This document shows, one piece after another, positions 18,283-26,587 of a DNA stretch of 64,000 nucleotides; within the stretch, counting starts at the first letter, position 1; each line of letters begins with the position of its first letter. Below the pieces are notes generated by a model, which worked only from the letters and a program-made list of their open reading frames with translations, had not been told where the DNA came from and ran no database searches. A program made the translations under genes and the position numbers. Origin of the DNA: Streptomyces sp. STR69 (GTDB taxonomy: Bacteria; Actinomycetota; Actinomycetes; Streptomycetales; Streptomycetaceae); the NCBI RefSeq assembly GCF_024519455.1, contig NZ_JALJRY010000010.1, positions 1 to 64,000 on the forward strand, given 5' to 3'.

Positions 18283-18444
18283 ATGTACGGCTGGATCTGG
18301 CGGCATCTGCCGGGCAACGCGTGGGTCAAGGCGCTGATTTCGCTCGTCCTGGCCCTGGCCGTGGTCTACATCCTCTTCCAGTACGTCTTCCCGTGGGCCG
18401 AACCGCTGCTGCCCTTCAACGATGTGACGGTGGACAACCAGTGA
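18283..18444 (+). CDS. 53-residue single-pass membrane protein
   Basis: The product begins MYGWIWRHLPGNAWVKA, has one strongly hydrophobic helix (LISLVLALAVVYILFQYVF) and ends with a short acidic extracellular tail. ATG 18283 is preceded by GGAAGGGA at 18271-18278. The stop overlaps the start of the downstream amidotransferase gene by GTGA, which strongly supports it as a real, translated gene. Its position between sortase genes and the conserved WIWRHLPG start suggest an envelope role. No known family function can be given. Confidence 0.85.
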   Translation: MYGWIWRHLPGNAWVKALISLVLALAVVYILFQYVFPWAEPLLPFNDVTVDNQ

Positions 18445-19079
18445 GTGCACGGATTCTCGTCGTCGACAACTACGACAGCTTCGTCTTCAACCTGGTCCAG
18501 TACCTGTACCAGCTGGGCGCCGAGTGCGAGGTGCTGCGCAACGACGAGGTGTCGACGGCGCACGCCCAGGACGGCTTCGACGGCGTCCTCCTCTCGCCCG
18601 GCCCCGGCACCCCCGAGGAGGCCGGCGTCTGCATCGAGATGGTGCGGCACTGCGCCTCGACCGGGGTGCCCGTCTTCGGCGTCTGCCTCGGCATGCAGTC
18701 GATGCAGGTGGCCTACGGCGGCGTCGTGGACCGTGCCCCCGAACTGCTGCACGGCAAGACCTCGCTCGTCGAGCACGAGGGCAGGGGCGTCTTCGCCGGA
18801 CTTCCCTCGCCCTTCACCGCGACCCGCTACCACTCCCTGGCGGCCGAGCCGGACACCGTCCCGGCCGAGCTGGAAGTCACCGCCCGGACGCACGACGGCA
18901 TCATCATGGGTCTGCGCCACCGCGAACTGCCCGTCGAGGGCGTCCAGTTCCATCCGGAGTCGGTGCTCACCGAGCACGGCCACCGGATGCTGGCCAACTG
19001 GCTGGCGGAGTGCGGCGACCAGGGTGCCGTGGCGAGGTCGGCGGGGCTCGCCCCGGTGGTGGGTAGGGCCACGGCGTGA
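18441..19079 (+). CDS. pabA: Type 1 glutamine amidotransferase (aminodeoxychorismate/anthranilate synthase component II)
   Basis: A 212-residue class I glutamine amidotransferase that supplies ammonia from glutamine to a chorismate-using synthase, for folate (PabA) or tryptophan (TrpG). It starts with the family signature ILVVDNYDSFVFNLVQYL, has the nucleophile in FGVCLGMQSM (near Cys82) and the His-Glu pair in GVQFHPESVLTEHG. It could serve either pathway; no partner synthase subunit is in the window. Its presence between sortase genes, overlapping the small membrane protein and the next sortase gene by a few bases each, is a conserved Streptomyces arrangement with no obvious biochemical reason. 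Confidence 0.93.
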   Translation: MSARILVVDNYDSFVFNLVQYLYQLGAECEVLRNDEVSTAHAQDGFDGVLLSPGPGTPEEAGVCIEMVRHCASTGVPVFGVCLGMQSMQVAYGGVVDRAPELLHGKTSLVEHEGRGVFAGLPSPFTATRYHSLAAEPDTVPAELEVTARTHDGIIMGLRHRELPVEGVQFHPESVLTEHGHRMLANWLAECGDQGAVARSAGLAPVVGRATA

Positions 19080-20170
19080 CCGCGCTGCGCCCCGAGCGCG
19101 AGTCCGAGGCCTCGTACGGGGAGCAGCCGTACGGGGAGCCGGGCGCGTTCGAGGAGTGGTACGACGCGTCGGCCCAGGGCGCGTCCGGGGTGCCGTACGG
19201 TCCGGTCGACGAAGAGACCATGGCGCTGCGGATACCGGACCCGCCGCCGGTACGGCGAGGCCACGGCCGGTCCATACCGGCGTCTGACGCCTCATCCGCC
19301 TCCTCCGTCACAGGAACCCCGTCGGGTGGCCGTGCGGCCCGCAGAAAGGCCGCCAAGGGCCGTCACGGGCGTCATGGGGGCGTCGGGTCGGCGGAGGAGA
19401 CCGCCGAGGGGGTCGAATCGGGTGCCGTCGGTGCGTCCGGCGGATCCGGCGCGCCCGTCTCGCGGGTCGAGGCACGGCGGCGGCAACGGGCCAACAAGCC
19501 GGGTGCCGCGGTCGTCGCGAGCCGCGCGATCGGCGAGGTGTTCATCACCACCGGCGTGCTGATGCTGCTGTTCGTCACCTACCAGCTGTGGTGGACGAAC
19601 GTACGGGCGCACGCCCAGGCCGGCAGCGAGGCGAGCCAGCTGCAGAACGACTGGGCGAGCGGCAAGCGCGCCCCGGGGGAGTTCTCGCCGGGGCAGGGCT
19701 TCGCCATCCTGCACATCCCCAAGCTGGACGTGGTGGCGCCGATCGCCGAGGGCGTCAGCAACAAGAAGGTGCTCGACAAGGGCATGGTCGGGCACTACAG
19801 CGAGGGCGCCCTCAAGACCGCGATGCCGGACGCCAAGACCGGCAACTTCGCGCTGGCGGCGCACCGCAACACCCATGGCGAACCGTTCCGGTACATCAAC
19901 CAGCTCAAGCCCGGCGACGAGGTCGTCGTCGAGACCCAGGAGATGTACTACGTCTACAAGATGACGAAGACGCTGCCCGTGACCTCGCCGAGCAACACCA
20001 GCGTCATCGACCCCATCCCCAAGGGCTCCGGTTTCACCAAACCCGGCCGCTACATCACGCTGACGACCTGTACGCCGGAGTTCACCAGCAAGTACCGGTT
20101 GATCGTCTGGGGCAAGATGGTCGAGGAACGGCCGCGCAGCAAGGGCAAGCCGGATGCGCTCATCGAGTAG
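19076..20170 (+). CDS. srtE1: Class E sortase with long cytoplasmic N-terminus
   Basis: A 364-residue sortase. About 150 low-complexity residues rich in Gly, Ser, Ala and Arg precede the membrane anchor (VFITTGVLMLLFVTYQLWW). The catalytic domain has AAHRNTHG with the active His near 262, TLTTCTPEF with the Cys near 332 and the Arg in SKYRLIVWG. Two adjacent class E sortases SrtE1 and SrtE2 anchor the long chaplins and are needed for aerial hyphae in S. coelicolor; this gene and the next are the likely pair, by order and length. Which of the three sortases corresponds to which named gene is inference. GTG 19076 overlaps the pabA stop. Confidence 0.88.
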   Translation: MTALRPERESEASYGEQPYGEPGAFEEWYDASAQGASGVPYGPVDEETMALRIPDPPPVRRGHGRSIPASDASSASSVTGTPSGGRAARRKAAKGRHGRHGGVGSAEETAEGVESGAVGASGGSGAPVSRVEARRRQRANKPGAAVVASRAIGEVFITTGVLMLLFVTYQLWWTNVRAHAQAGSEASQLQNDWASGKRAPGEFSPGQGFAILHIPKLDVVAPIAEGVSNKKVLDKGMVGHYSEGALKTAMPDAKTGNFALAAHRNTHGEPFRYINQLKPGDEVVVETQEMYYVYKMTKTLPVTSPSNTSVIDPIPKGSGFTKPGRYITLTTCTPEFTSKYRLIVWGKMVEERPRSKGKPDALIE

Positions 20171-20176
20171 GGGCAG

Positions 20177-20932
20177 ATGAACGTGGCAGCGACCACCGAC
20201 GACACCGAAGAGCAGACCGACACGCCCGCGTCGCCGCCGGACCGCCCTCGCGGCACCGGTCCGATCGCGAAGATGATCAGCCTCTTCGGTGAACTCCTCA
20301 TCACGGCCGGCCTGATCCTCGGCCTGTTCGTCGTCTACTCCCTGTGGTGGACGAACGTCGTCGCCGACCGCACGGCCGACAAACAGGCCGACAAGGTCCG
20401 CAACAACTGGTCCAAGGACAAGGACACCGGCCCCGGCGCGCTCGACACCAAGGACGGCATCGGCTTCCTGCACGTGCCCGCCATGAAGAACGGCGAGGTG
20501 CTGGTCGAGAAGGGCACCGAGACGAGCGTCCTGAACGACGGCGTCGCCGGCTACTACACCGACCCCGTCAAGGCCGCTCTCCCCACCACCGGCAAGACCG
20601 GCAACTTCACGCTCGCCGCCCACCGCGACGGCCACGGCGCGAAGTTCCACAACATCGACAAGCTCAAGAAGGGCGACCCGATCGTCTTCGAGACGAAGGA
20701 CAAGTGGTACGTCTACAAGGTCTACGACATTCTTCCCGAGACCTCGAAGTACAACGTCAAGACCCTCGCCCAGATCCCCGTGGAGTCCGGTAAGAAGAAG
20801 GCCGGCCACTACATCACGCTGACGACCTGCACACCGGTGTACACGTCCCGGTACCGGTATGTGGTGTGGGGCGAACTGGTCCGCGTCGACAAGGTGGACA
20901 GCGCGCGGACACCGCCTAAGGAACTGCGGTGA
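20177..20932 (+). CDS. srtE2: Class E sortase (third)
   Basis: A 251-residue membrane sortase: acidic cytoplasmic start, anchor (LLITAGLILGLFVVYSLWW), then the WTNVVADRTADKQADKVRNNW linker. Catalytic elements are AAHRDGHG (His near 148), TLTTCTPVY (Cys near 218) and the Arg in SRYRYVVWG. It follows the previous sortase by 6 bases with GGGGCAG before the ATG, so the two are co-transcribed. The WWTN motif after the anchor is identical in both, indicating duplication. A hairpin overlapping the stop codon probably ends the operon. Confidence 0.92.
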   Translation: MNVAATTDDTEEQTDTPASPPDRPRGTGPIAKMISLFGELLITAGLILGLFVVYSLWWTNVVADRTADKQADKVRNNWSKDKDTGPGALDTKDGIGFLHVPAMKNGEVLVEKGTETSVLNDGVAGYYTDPVKAALPTTGKTGNFTLAAHRDGHGAKFHNIDKLKKGDPIVFETKDKWYVYKVYDILPETSKYNVKTLAQIPVESGKKKAGHYITLTTCTPVYTSRYRYVVWGELVRVDKVDSARTPPKELR

Positions 20933-20958
20933 CCGGACCGTATATTCGGCCGGTCACC
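20928..20958. terminator. Bidirectional hairpin after the sortase operon
   Basis: GGTGACCGG (20928-20936) pairs with 20950-20958, and an inner CCG/CGG extends the stem around the loop TATATT. It overlaps the sortase stop codon and sits between convergent genes, so it may end both transcripts, though no T-run follows. Confidence 0.6.
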
Positions 20959-20967
20959 GCGGCGTCC

Positions 20968-21318
20968 TTATGAAATCCGCTTGTAGCTGTAGACGGCCCA
21001 GCCGGTCTGCGCCTCCAGGTCGTAATAACCCCAGATGTCGTCGTAATGACGGTCGGACGCGCAGTTCTTGTCCGGGTAGTAGCGGACCTTGTACTTCTTC
21101 TTGTTGACCAGCGAGCGTACCCGTACGTCCAGGTAGCACGTGCCCTTGTGGAGGGCCGACGTGTAGAGGGACCCCTTGTAGTCCTTCTTGTCCCACGTGC
21201 ACATGTTGGACGAGCACGAAGGTGCGGGCGGGATCGCGTACGCGGAGTTCGTGATACCGGTCAGCAGGACACTGGAAGCCGTGCCCGCCAGCATTGCCGT
21301 GATGATTCTTCTCTTCAT
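20968..21318 (-). CDS. Small secreted cysteine-containing protein, unknown function
   Basis: A 116-residue protein with a clear signal peptide (MKRRIITAMLAGTASSVLLTGITNSAYA, cleavage expected near residue 28). The mature part is 88 residues and rich in Tyr, Lys and Asp, with four cysteines (CSSNMCTW, GTCYLDVRV, DKNCASD). The cysteines could form two disulfides, and the WDKKDYKGSLY pattern recalls small beta-gamma-crystallin-like or inhibitor-like secreted proteins of Streptomyces. No catalytic motif is seen. Base composition is visibly lower in GC than the neighbours, with codons such as TCA and ATT, hinting at later acquisition. The start has GGGAAGG upstream. Confidence 0.8.
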   Translation of the reverse strand: MKRRIITAMLAGTASSVLLTGITNSAYAIPPAPSCSSNMCTWDKKDYKGSLYTSALHKGTCYLDVRVRSLVNKKKYKVRYYPDKNCASDRHYDDIWGYYDLEAQTGWAVYSYKRIS

Positions 21319-21382
21319 TTGCCTTCCCTGGTCAGGGGACCCGTTTCTGTTTCCGGAGAAACAGGAAGACCTTAAAAGACCG

Positions 21383-21422
21383 ATGGGCGTTCCGCAATCA
21401 ACAGCAATTGCGGAACGCCCAT
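21383..21422 (-). terminator. Terminator downstream of pknB
   Basis: A 16-bp perfect stem (21383-21398 with 21407-21422) has an 8-base loop. On the minus strand it follows the pknB stop by 34 bases and leads into CGGTCTTTTAAG. Confidence 0.85.
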
Positions 21423-21456
21423 CCGGGTCTCACCTGCGAGGGAATTATTCCTCTGT

Positions 21457-23469
21457 TCAGTCCTCCGTGCGGAATGCCGTTCCCGTCACCCCGCCGAAGA
21501 AGCCCCCGTTGTTTCCCCCGTTGTTGTTGCCGTTTCCGACACTCACGGTGGTGAGGGTGATCGTCGTGTTGCTCGGGTCGACCGTGTTGCCGGCGCCCGG
21601 GTCGATCCCGGTCACGATCGCGTTGTCGCTCTGGTCGCTGCCGTCGGCGAACTGGATGTTGGTGAAGCCCTGCTGCTGCAGCGTCTGCTTGGCGTTCTTC
21701 ACCGTCTGGGTGACCACGTTCGGGACCTGGACCTGCGTGGACTTGCCGATCTGGATGTTGACCGTGGAGTTCTTGTCGACCTGGGTGTTGGCCTGCGGAT
21801 CGGTCGAGACGACCTTGCCGACCAGGTTGGGGTCGCTGGTGTCCACCTCGGTGCAGTTGCCCACGAGGTTGTTCGCGGTCATCTGCGCCTTGGCGTCGTC
21901 ACAGCTCTTGCCGCTGACGTCCGGGACCGTGGACTTCGCCTGGGCCTTGGCGACGGTCAGGGTGATGACGGTGCCCTTCTCGACCTCCGCGCCCAGCTTC
22001 GGGTCCTGGTCCAGGACGGTGCCCGGGTCCTCCGCGGAGACCTTCTGCTTCGTCTCCACCTTGAACTGGTACTTGTCGCTCGTGAGCGTCGAGGTGGCGT
22101 CGTCGATGTTCTGGCCGAGGACGCTCGGTACGACCACCTTCGGGGCGCCGGTCGAGACGACCAGGTTGATGGTGTCGCCCTTCTTGACGTCGACACCCGA
22201 CTTCGGGTCCTGCGAGCAGACGCTGCCCTTCGGCGCGTTCGCGCAGGCCTTGCGGGTGGGCTCGGCCAGCTTCAGGCCGGAGTTGACGGCCATGGTCTTC
22301 GCGGTGTCGTAGGTCTGGCCGACGAAGTTCGGCGCCGCGAACGGCTTGTCCGCGCCCCCGTCCCCGCTGAACGCCCACTTCCCGATCAGGATCGCGCCCA
22401 CCAGCACCAGGACCGCCGCCACGACCAGCAGGATCGTCGAGGTGTTCGTCTTCTTCTTCTGCTGGCGGCGCCGGTCCGGGCGGTCGTCGTAGCCGAAGCC
22501 GCCGTCGTCCGGGTTCATCGGGGGCAGCATCGTGGTGGCGCCGGCGTCGGAGCGCAGGGCCGTGGTGGCCTGGTCGTCGCCGTAACCGCCGTAGCCGACC
22601 GAACCCATCGCCGCCGTCGCCGCGACCGGCTGGCCGTCGAGGCAGGCCTCGATGTCGATGCGCATGTCGTCGGCGGACTGGTAGCGGTAGTTGGGGTCCT
22701 TGACCAGGGCCCGCAGCACGATCGCGTCCATCTCGGGCGTGATCTCGGGGTCGAAGACGGACGGCGGCTGCGGCTCCTCGCGTACGTGCTGGTACGCGAC
22801 CGCGACCGGGGAGTCGCCCACGAACGGCGGCCGTACGGTCAGGAGTTCGTAGAGGAGACAGCCCGTCGAGTAGAGGTCCGAGCGGGCGTCGACCTGCTCG
22901 CCCTTGGCCTGCTCCGGGGAGAGGTACTGGGCGGTGCCGATGACCGCGGACGTCTGCGTCATCGTCATGCCGGAGTCGCCCATCGCGCGGGCGATGCCGA
23001 AGTCCATCACCTTGACCTGGCCGGTGCGCGTCAGCATGACGTTCGCCGGCTTGATGTCGCGGTGCACGATGCCGTTGCGGTGTGAGTACTCCAGGGCCTG
23101 GAGGATGCCGATGGTCATCTCCATGGAGCGCTCCGGCAGCAGCTTGCGGCCACTGTGGAGCAGCTCACGGAGCGTGGAGCCATCGACGTACTCCATGACG
23201 ATGTACGGGATCGAGACCCCGTCGACGTAGTCCTCGCCCGTGTCGTAGACCGCGACGATCGCGGGATGGTTGAGCGAGGCGGCCGACTGGGCCTCCCGGC
23301 GGAACCGGGCCTGGAAGGAAGGGTCGCGCGCAAGGTCGACGCGCAGCGTCTTCACCGCCACCGTGCGGCCGAGGCGTGTGTCATGGGCGAGGTAGACCTC
23401 TGCCATGCCACCACGGCCGAGCACCTGGCCCAGCTCGTACCGGCCGCCGAGGCGACGCGGCTCTTCCAT
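21457..23469 (-). CDS. pknB: PASTA-domain Ser/Thr protein kinase PknB
   Basis: A transmembrane receptor-like kinase that senses peptidoglycan fragments through PASTA repeats and phosphorylates division and envelope proteins. The 670-residue protein has a kinase domain (residues 10-275) with Gly-loop GRGGMAEVY, Lys40, HRD at 136-138, Asp156 of DFG and an activation loop MTMTQTSAVIGTAQYLSPEQ containing threonines typical of autophosphorylation. A linker with DDRPDRRRQQKKK, one helix (STILLVVAAVLVLVGAILIG) and four PASTA-like repeats (FVGQTYDTAK, VLGQNIDDAT, VSGKSCDDAK, VVTQTVKNAK) follow, then a Gly/Asn-rich tail. It is the last gene of the fha-PP2C-ftsW-pbpA-pknB cluster, 170 bases after pbpA. 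Confidence 0.97.
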   Translation of the reverse strand: MEEPRRLGGRYELGQVLGRGGMAEVYLAHDTRLGRTVAVKTLRVDLARDPSFQARFRREAQSAASLNHPAIVAVYDTGEDYVDGVSIPYIVMEYVDGSTLRELLHSGRKLLPERSMEMTIGILQALEYSHRNGIVHRDIKPANVMLTRTGQVKVMDFGIARAMGDSGMTMTQTSAVIGTAQYLSPEQAKGEQVDARSDLYSTGCLLYELLTVRPPFVGDSPVAVAYQHVREEPQPPSVFDPEITPEMDAIVLRALVKDPNYRYQSADDMRIDIEACLDGQPVAATAAMGSVGYGGYGDDQATTALRSDAGATTMLPPMNPDDGGFGYDDRPDRRRQQKKKTNTSTILLVVAAVLVLVGAILIGKWAFSGDGGADKPFAAPNFVGQTYDTAKTMAVNSGLKLAEPTRKACANAPKGSVCSQDPKSGVDVKKGDTINLVVSTGAPKVVVPSVLGQNIDDATSTLTSDKYQFKVETKQKVSAEDPGTVLDQDPKLGAEVEKGTVITLTVAKAQAKSTVPDVSGKSCDDAKAQMTANNLVGNCTEVDTSDPNLVGKVVSTDPQANTQVDKNSTVNIQIGKSTQVQVPNVVTQTVKNAKQTLQQQGFTNIQFADGSDQSDNAIVTGIDPGAGNTVDPSNTTITLTTVSVGNGNNNGGNNGGFFGGVTGTAFRTED

Positions 23470-23639
23470 AGTTCCCTACCAGCCCTCTCCGTCGGTCCCG
23501 ACCCGCACGGGTGTGCGGTCGGAGGCTAGCCGTCCGGGCCTACCGTACCCGGCTGGCTCTGTGTGACCTGGCCAAGCCCGTCACCCGATACAGGACCGGT
23601 ATCGCAACGTGCACCGATGTGAAGGGGACGTGAGCGGGG

Positions 23640-25127
23640 TCACTTCTTGCTGTTGATGACCGCCTCCATCACGCTCTTCGCGATGGGGGCCGCGAGACCG
23701 CCGCCGGAGATGTCGTCACGGTTGGCGCTGGAGTCCTCGATGACCACGGCCACGGCCACCGGCGAACTGCCGTCGGCGAGCTTGGCGTAGGACACGAACC
23801 AGGCGTACGGGTTCTCGCTGTTGGCGACGCCGTGCTGGGCGGTACCGGTCTTGCCGCCGACGGTGACGCCGGGGATCTGCGCGTTCTTGCCGGTGCCGTC
23901 CTTGACGACGGTCTCCATCATCGACTGCAGGATCTGCGCGTTCTTCGACGACAGCGGCTGGCTCATCTCCTGCGGCTCGGTCTGCGCGATGGTGTCGACG
24001 TTCGACGACTGGAGCTTGTCGACCATGTACGGCTTCATCAGCTTGCCGTCGTTGGCGACCGCGGAGGCGACCATGGCCATCTGCAGCGGGGTCGCCGCGG
24101 TGTTGAACTGGCCGATCGAGGAGAGCGCGGTCTGCGAGGAGTTCATGTTGTCGGAGAAGACCGAGGCGCTGGAGCGGATCGGCGTGAACTGCTCGGCGTC
24201 GAAGCCGAACTTCTTCGCCTCGGCCAGCATCTTCGCGTTGCCCAGGTCGGAGCCGATCTTGCCGAACACGCTGTTGCAGGAGACCCGCAGCGCCTCCCGC
24301 AGGGTCGCGTTCTTGCAGGGGATGTTGCCCTCGTTCTTCAGCTCGGTCGTGGTGCCCTTCATGATGTAGGGCAGCGGCGAGTCGGTCGCCGTGTCGGCCG
24401 ACGAGTACAGGTTGTTCTCCAGCGCGGCGGCCGCGGTGACCACCTTGAAGGTGGAGCCCGGCGGGTAGGTCTCGCGCAGCGCCCGGTTGAGCATCGGGTC
24501 GTTCGGGTCGTACTTCTTCTGCAGCTTCTGCCAGGCCTTGGCGTCCGTGGAGGTGGAGTTCCCGGCGAACGTCGACGGGTCGTACGACGGGTAGGACGCC
24601 AGTGCCAGGATCTTGCCGGTGGACGGGTCGAGGGCGACGACCGCGCCCTTGCCGCCCTGCTTCGTCAGACCGCTCCACGCGGCCTTCTGCGCGGCCTCGT
24701 TGAGGGTGGTGACGACATCGCCGCCTGACTTGTCCTTGCCCGTGATCATGTCGAGGGTGTTGCGGAAGAAGAGCCGGTCGTCGGTGCCGGAGAGGATGCC
24801 GTCCTCGATGGACTCCAGCTGGTTGGCGCCGAAGGCCTGCGAGGCGTATCCCGTGACCGGCGCCCACATGGCGCCGTTCTTGTAGGTGCGCTTGTACTTG
24901 AGGTCGTTCAGCCCGGAGGTGCTGGTCTCGGTGGAACCGGTGATCGGGTTGCCGTCCACGATGATGTCGCCGCGCGGGGTGGAGTAGCGCGCGATGGTGA
25001 CCCGGCGGTTCTTCGGGTCGTCCTTGAGGCCGTCGGCCTTGACGTACTGGAGCCAGTTGTCGCGCAACAGCAGAGTGAGGACCAGCAGACCGCAGAAGAG
25101 CGCGATCCGGCGCAGGGGCTTGTTCAT
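23640..25127 (-). CDS. pbpA: Class B penicillin-binding protein PbpA
   Basis: A peptidoglycan transpeptidase of 495 residues. It has a short cytoplasmic start, one membrane anchor (IALFCGLLVLTLLLRDNW) and an N-terminal pedestal domain. The penicillin-binding domain carries the three active-site motifs: STFK in PPGSTFKVV, SCN in RVSCNSVFG and KTG in GGKTGTAQHG. Such PbpA proteins work with the adjacent SEDS glycosyltransferase to build septal or lateral wall. ATG 25127 overlaps the ftsW/rodA stop by ATGA, so the pair is translationally coupled. The frame is open further upstream inside ftsW, but homology begins at MNKPLRR. Confidence 0.97.
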   Translation of the reverse strand: MNKPLRRIALFCGLLVLTLLLRDNWLQYVKADGLKDDPKNRRVTIARYSTPRGDIIVDGNPITGSTETSTSGLNDLKYKRTYKNGAMWAPVTGYASQAFGANQLESIEDGILSGTDDRLFFRNTLDMITGKDKSGGDVVTTLNEAAQKAAWSGLTKQGGKGAVVALDPSTGKILALASYPSYDPSTFAGNSTSTDAKAWQKLQKKYDPNDPMLNRALRETYPPGSTFKVVTAAAALENNLYSSADTATDSPLPYIMKGTTTELKNEGNIPCKNATLREALRVSCNSVFGKIGSDLGNAKMLAEAKKFGFDAEQFTPIRSSASVFSDNMNSSQTALSSIGQFNTAATPLQMAMVASAVANDGKLMKPYMVDKLQSSNVDTIAQTEPQEMSQPLSSKNAQILQSMMETVVKDGTGKNAQIPGVTVGGKTGTAQHGVANSENPYAWFVSYAKLADGSSPVAVAVVIEDSSANRDDISGGGLAAPIAKSVMEAVINSKK

Positions 25128-26560
25128 GACGGGCGGACCACCTGGGTCATCTCGGCGTCGGGACTGGGGGCGGGCGCGGGGGCCGGCCGGCGGGCGGTGT
25201 CGCTGATGCGGATCAGGATGCCGATCAGGGCCCAGTTGGCGATGACGGAGGAACCGCCGTACGCGACGAACGGCATCGTCATACCGGTCAGCGGGATGAG
25301 GCCCATCACACCGCCGGCGACGACGAAGACCTGGAGGGCCATGGCGCCGGAGAGGCCCACGGCGAGGAGCTTGCCGAAGGGGTCGCGGGCGGCGAGGGCG
25401 GTGCGGACGCCGCGCTCCACGATCAGGCCGTAGATGAGCAGGACCGCCATGATGCCGGCGAGGCCCAGTTCCTCGCCGAAGGTGGCGAGGATGAAGTCGG
25501 AGTTGGCGGCGAACCGGATGAGGTCGGAGTGGCCCTGGCCGAGACCGGTGCCGAGGGTGCCGCCGGAGCCGAAGGCCCACAGGGCCTCCATCGACTGCGC
25601 CGAGTGCCCGGGGACGGTCTTGCTGAGCGTGTACTCCTTCATCGGGTTCAGCCAGGCCTGCACACGCTGCTGGACGTGCGGTTCGAAGCTGGCCACGCCG
25701 ACCGCGCCGGCCGCGGACATCAGCAGACCGAAGACGATCCAGCTGGTCCGCTCGGTGGCGACGTACAGCATGATGATGAACATCCCGAAGAACAGCAGCG
25801 AGGTGCCGAGGTCCGTCTCGAAGACCAGGATCAGGATCGAGATGAACCAGACCACCAGGATCGGGCCGAGGTCGCGCCCGCGCGGCAGGTACAGGCCCAT
25901 GAAGCGGCGGCTGGCCAGGGCGAGCGCGTCGCGCTTCACCATCAGGTAGCCGGCGAAGAAGATCGCCAGCACGATCTTCGCGAACTCACCGGGCTGGATG
26001 GAGAATCCGCCGACCGAGATCCAGATCTTCGCGCCGTAGATGTTGGCGCCGAGACCCGGTACGAGCGGCAGGAGGAGCAGGACGAGCGCGCCGACCATGG
26101 AGATGTAGGTGTAGCGCTGCAGCGCGCGGTGGTCCTTGAGGAAGATCAGGACGACGGCGAACAGTCCGATGCCCATCGCGGTGTACAGCAGCTGCCGGGG
26201 TGCCGCGTTGCCCGCCTGGTTGATCGACTGCAGCAGCTTCGACTGGTCGAGCCGCCAGATGACGACCAGTCCGAGGCCGTTGAGCAGGGTGGCCAGGGGC
26301 AGCAGCAACGGGTCCGCGTACGGGGCGAACTTCCGTACGACGAAGTGGGCGACGCCGGCCAGCAGGCCGAGGCCCAGTCCGTAGCTCAGCAGGCCGGACG
26401 GCACCTTGTCGTTGATGGCCAGACCCACGTTGGCGTAGGCGAAGACCGGGATGACGACTGCGAACAGCAGGAGCGCCAACTCGGTGTTGCGTCTGCTCGG
26501 TGCGCCGATGGAGCCGATCGTGGACGTGTGGTGCGTCGGCGAATTGGTAGAACTGCTCAT
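25124..26560 (-). CDS. rodA: SEDS family peptidoglycan glycosyltransferase (FtsW/RodA type)
   Basis: A 478-residue multi-pass membrane protein with about ten to twelve helices. It shows SEDS hallmarks: the PGEFAKI loop after GGFSIQPGEFAKIV, ETDLGTSLLFFGMF, the large extracellular loop with the GLGQGHSDLIRFAANSDFILATFGEELG block, and the C-terminal PLTGMTMPFVAYGGSSV. SEDS proteins polymerise lipid II into glycan strands with a partner class B PBP, here pbpA immediately downstream. The FtsW and RodA subgroups are not separable by eye; in the mycobacterial counterpart of this operon the gene is called rodA. It starts 27 bases after the phosphatase gene. Confidence 0.95.
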   Translation of the reverse strand: MSSSTNSPTHHTSTIGSIGAPSRRNTELALLLFAVVIPVFAYANVGLAINDKVPSGLLSYGLGLGLLAGVAHFVVRKFAPYADPLLLPLATLLNGLGLVVIWRLDQSKLLQSINQAGNAAPRQLLYTAMGIGLFAVVLIFLKDHRALQRYTYISMVGALVLLLLPLVPGLGANIYGAKIWISVGGFSIQPGEFAKIVLAIFFAGYLMVKRDALALASRRFMGLYLPRGRDLGPILVVWFISILILVFETDLGTSLLFFGMFIIMLYVATERTSWIVFGLLMSAAGAVGVASFEPHVQQRVQAWLNPMKEYTLSKTVPGHSAQSMEALWAFGSGGTLGTGLGQGHSDLIRFAANSDFILATFGEELGLAGIMAVLLIYGLIVERGVRTALAARDPFGKLLAVGLSGAMALQVFVVAGGVMGLIPLTGMTMPFVAYGGSSVIANWALIGILIRISDTARRPAPAPAPSPDAEMTQVVRPS

Positions 26561-26587
26561 CGTGTGACGGGGCCTCTCACGGCTTGC

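Noticed and set aside
25128..25580. N-terminal extension of PbpA
   Set aside because: It runs inside the SEDS gene in another frame; the anchor and homology begin at ATG 25127, which overlaps the SEDS stop.
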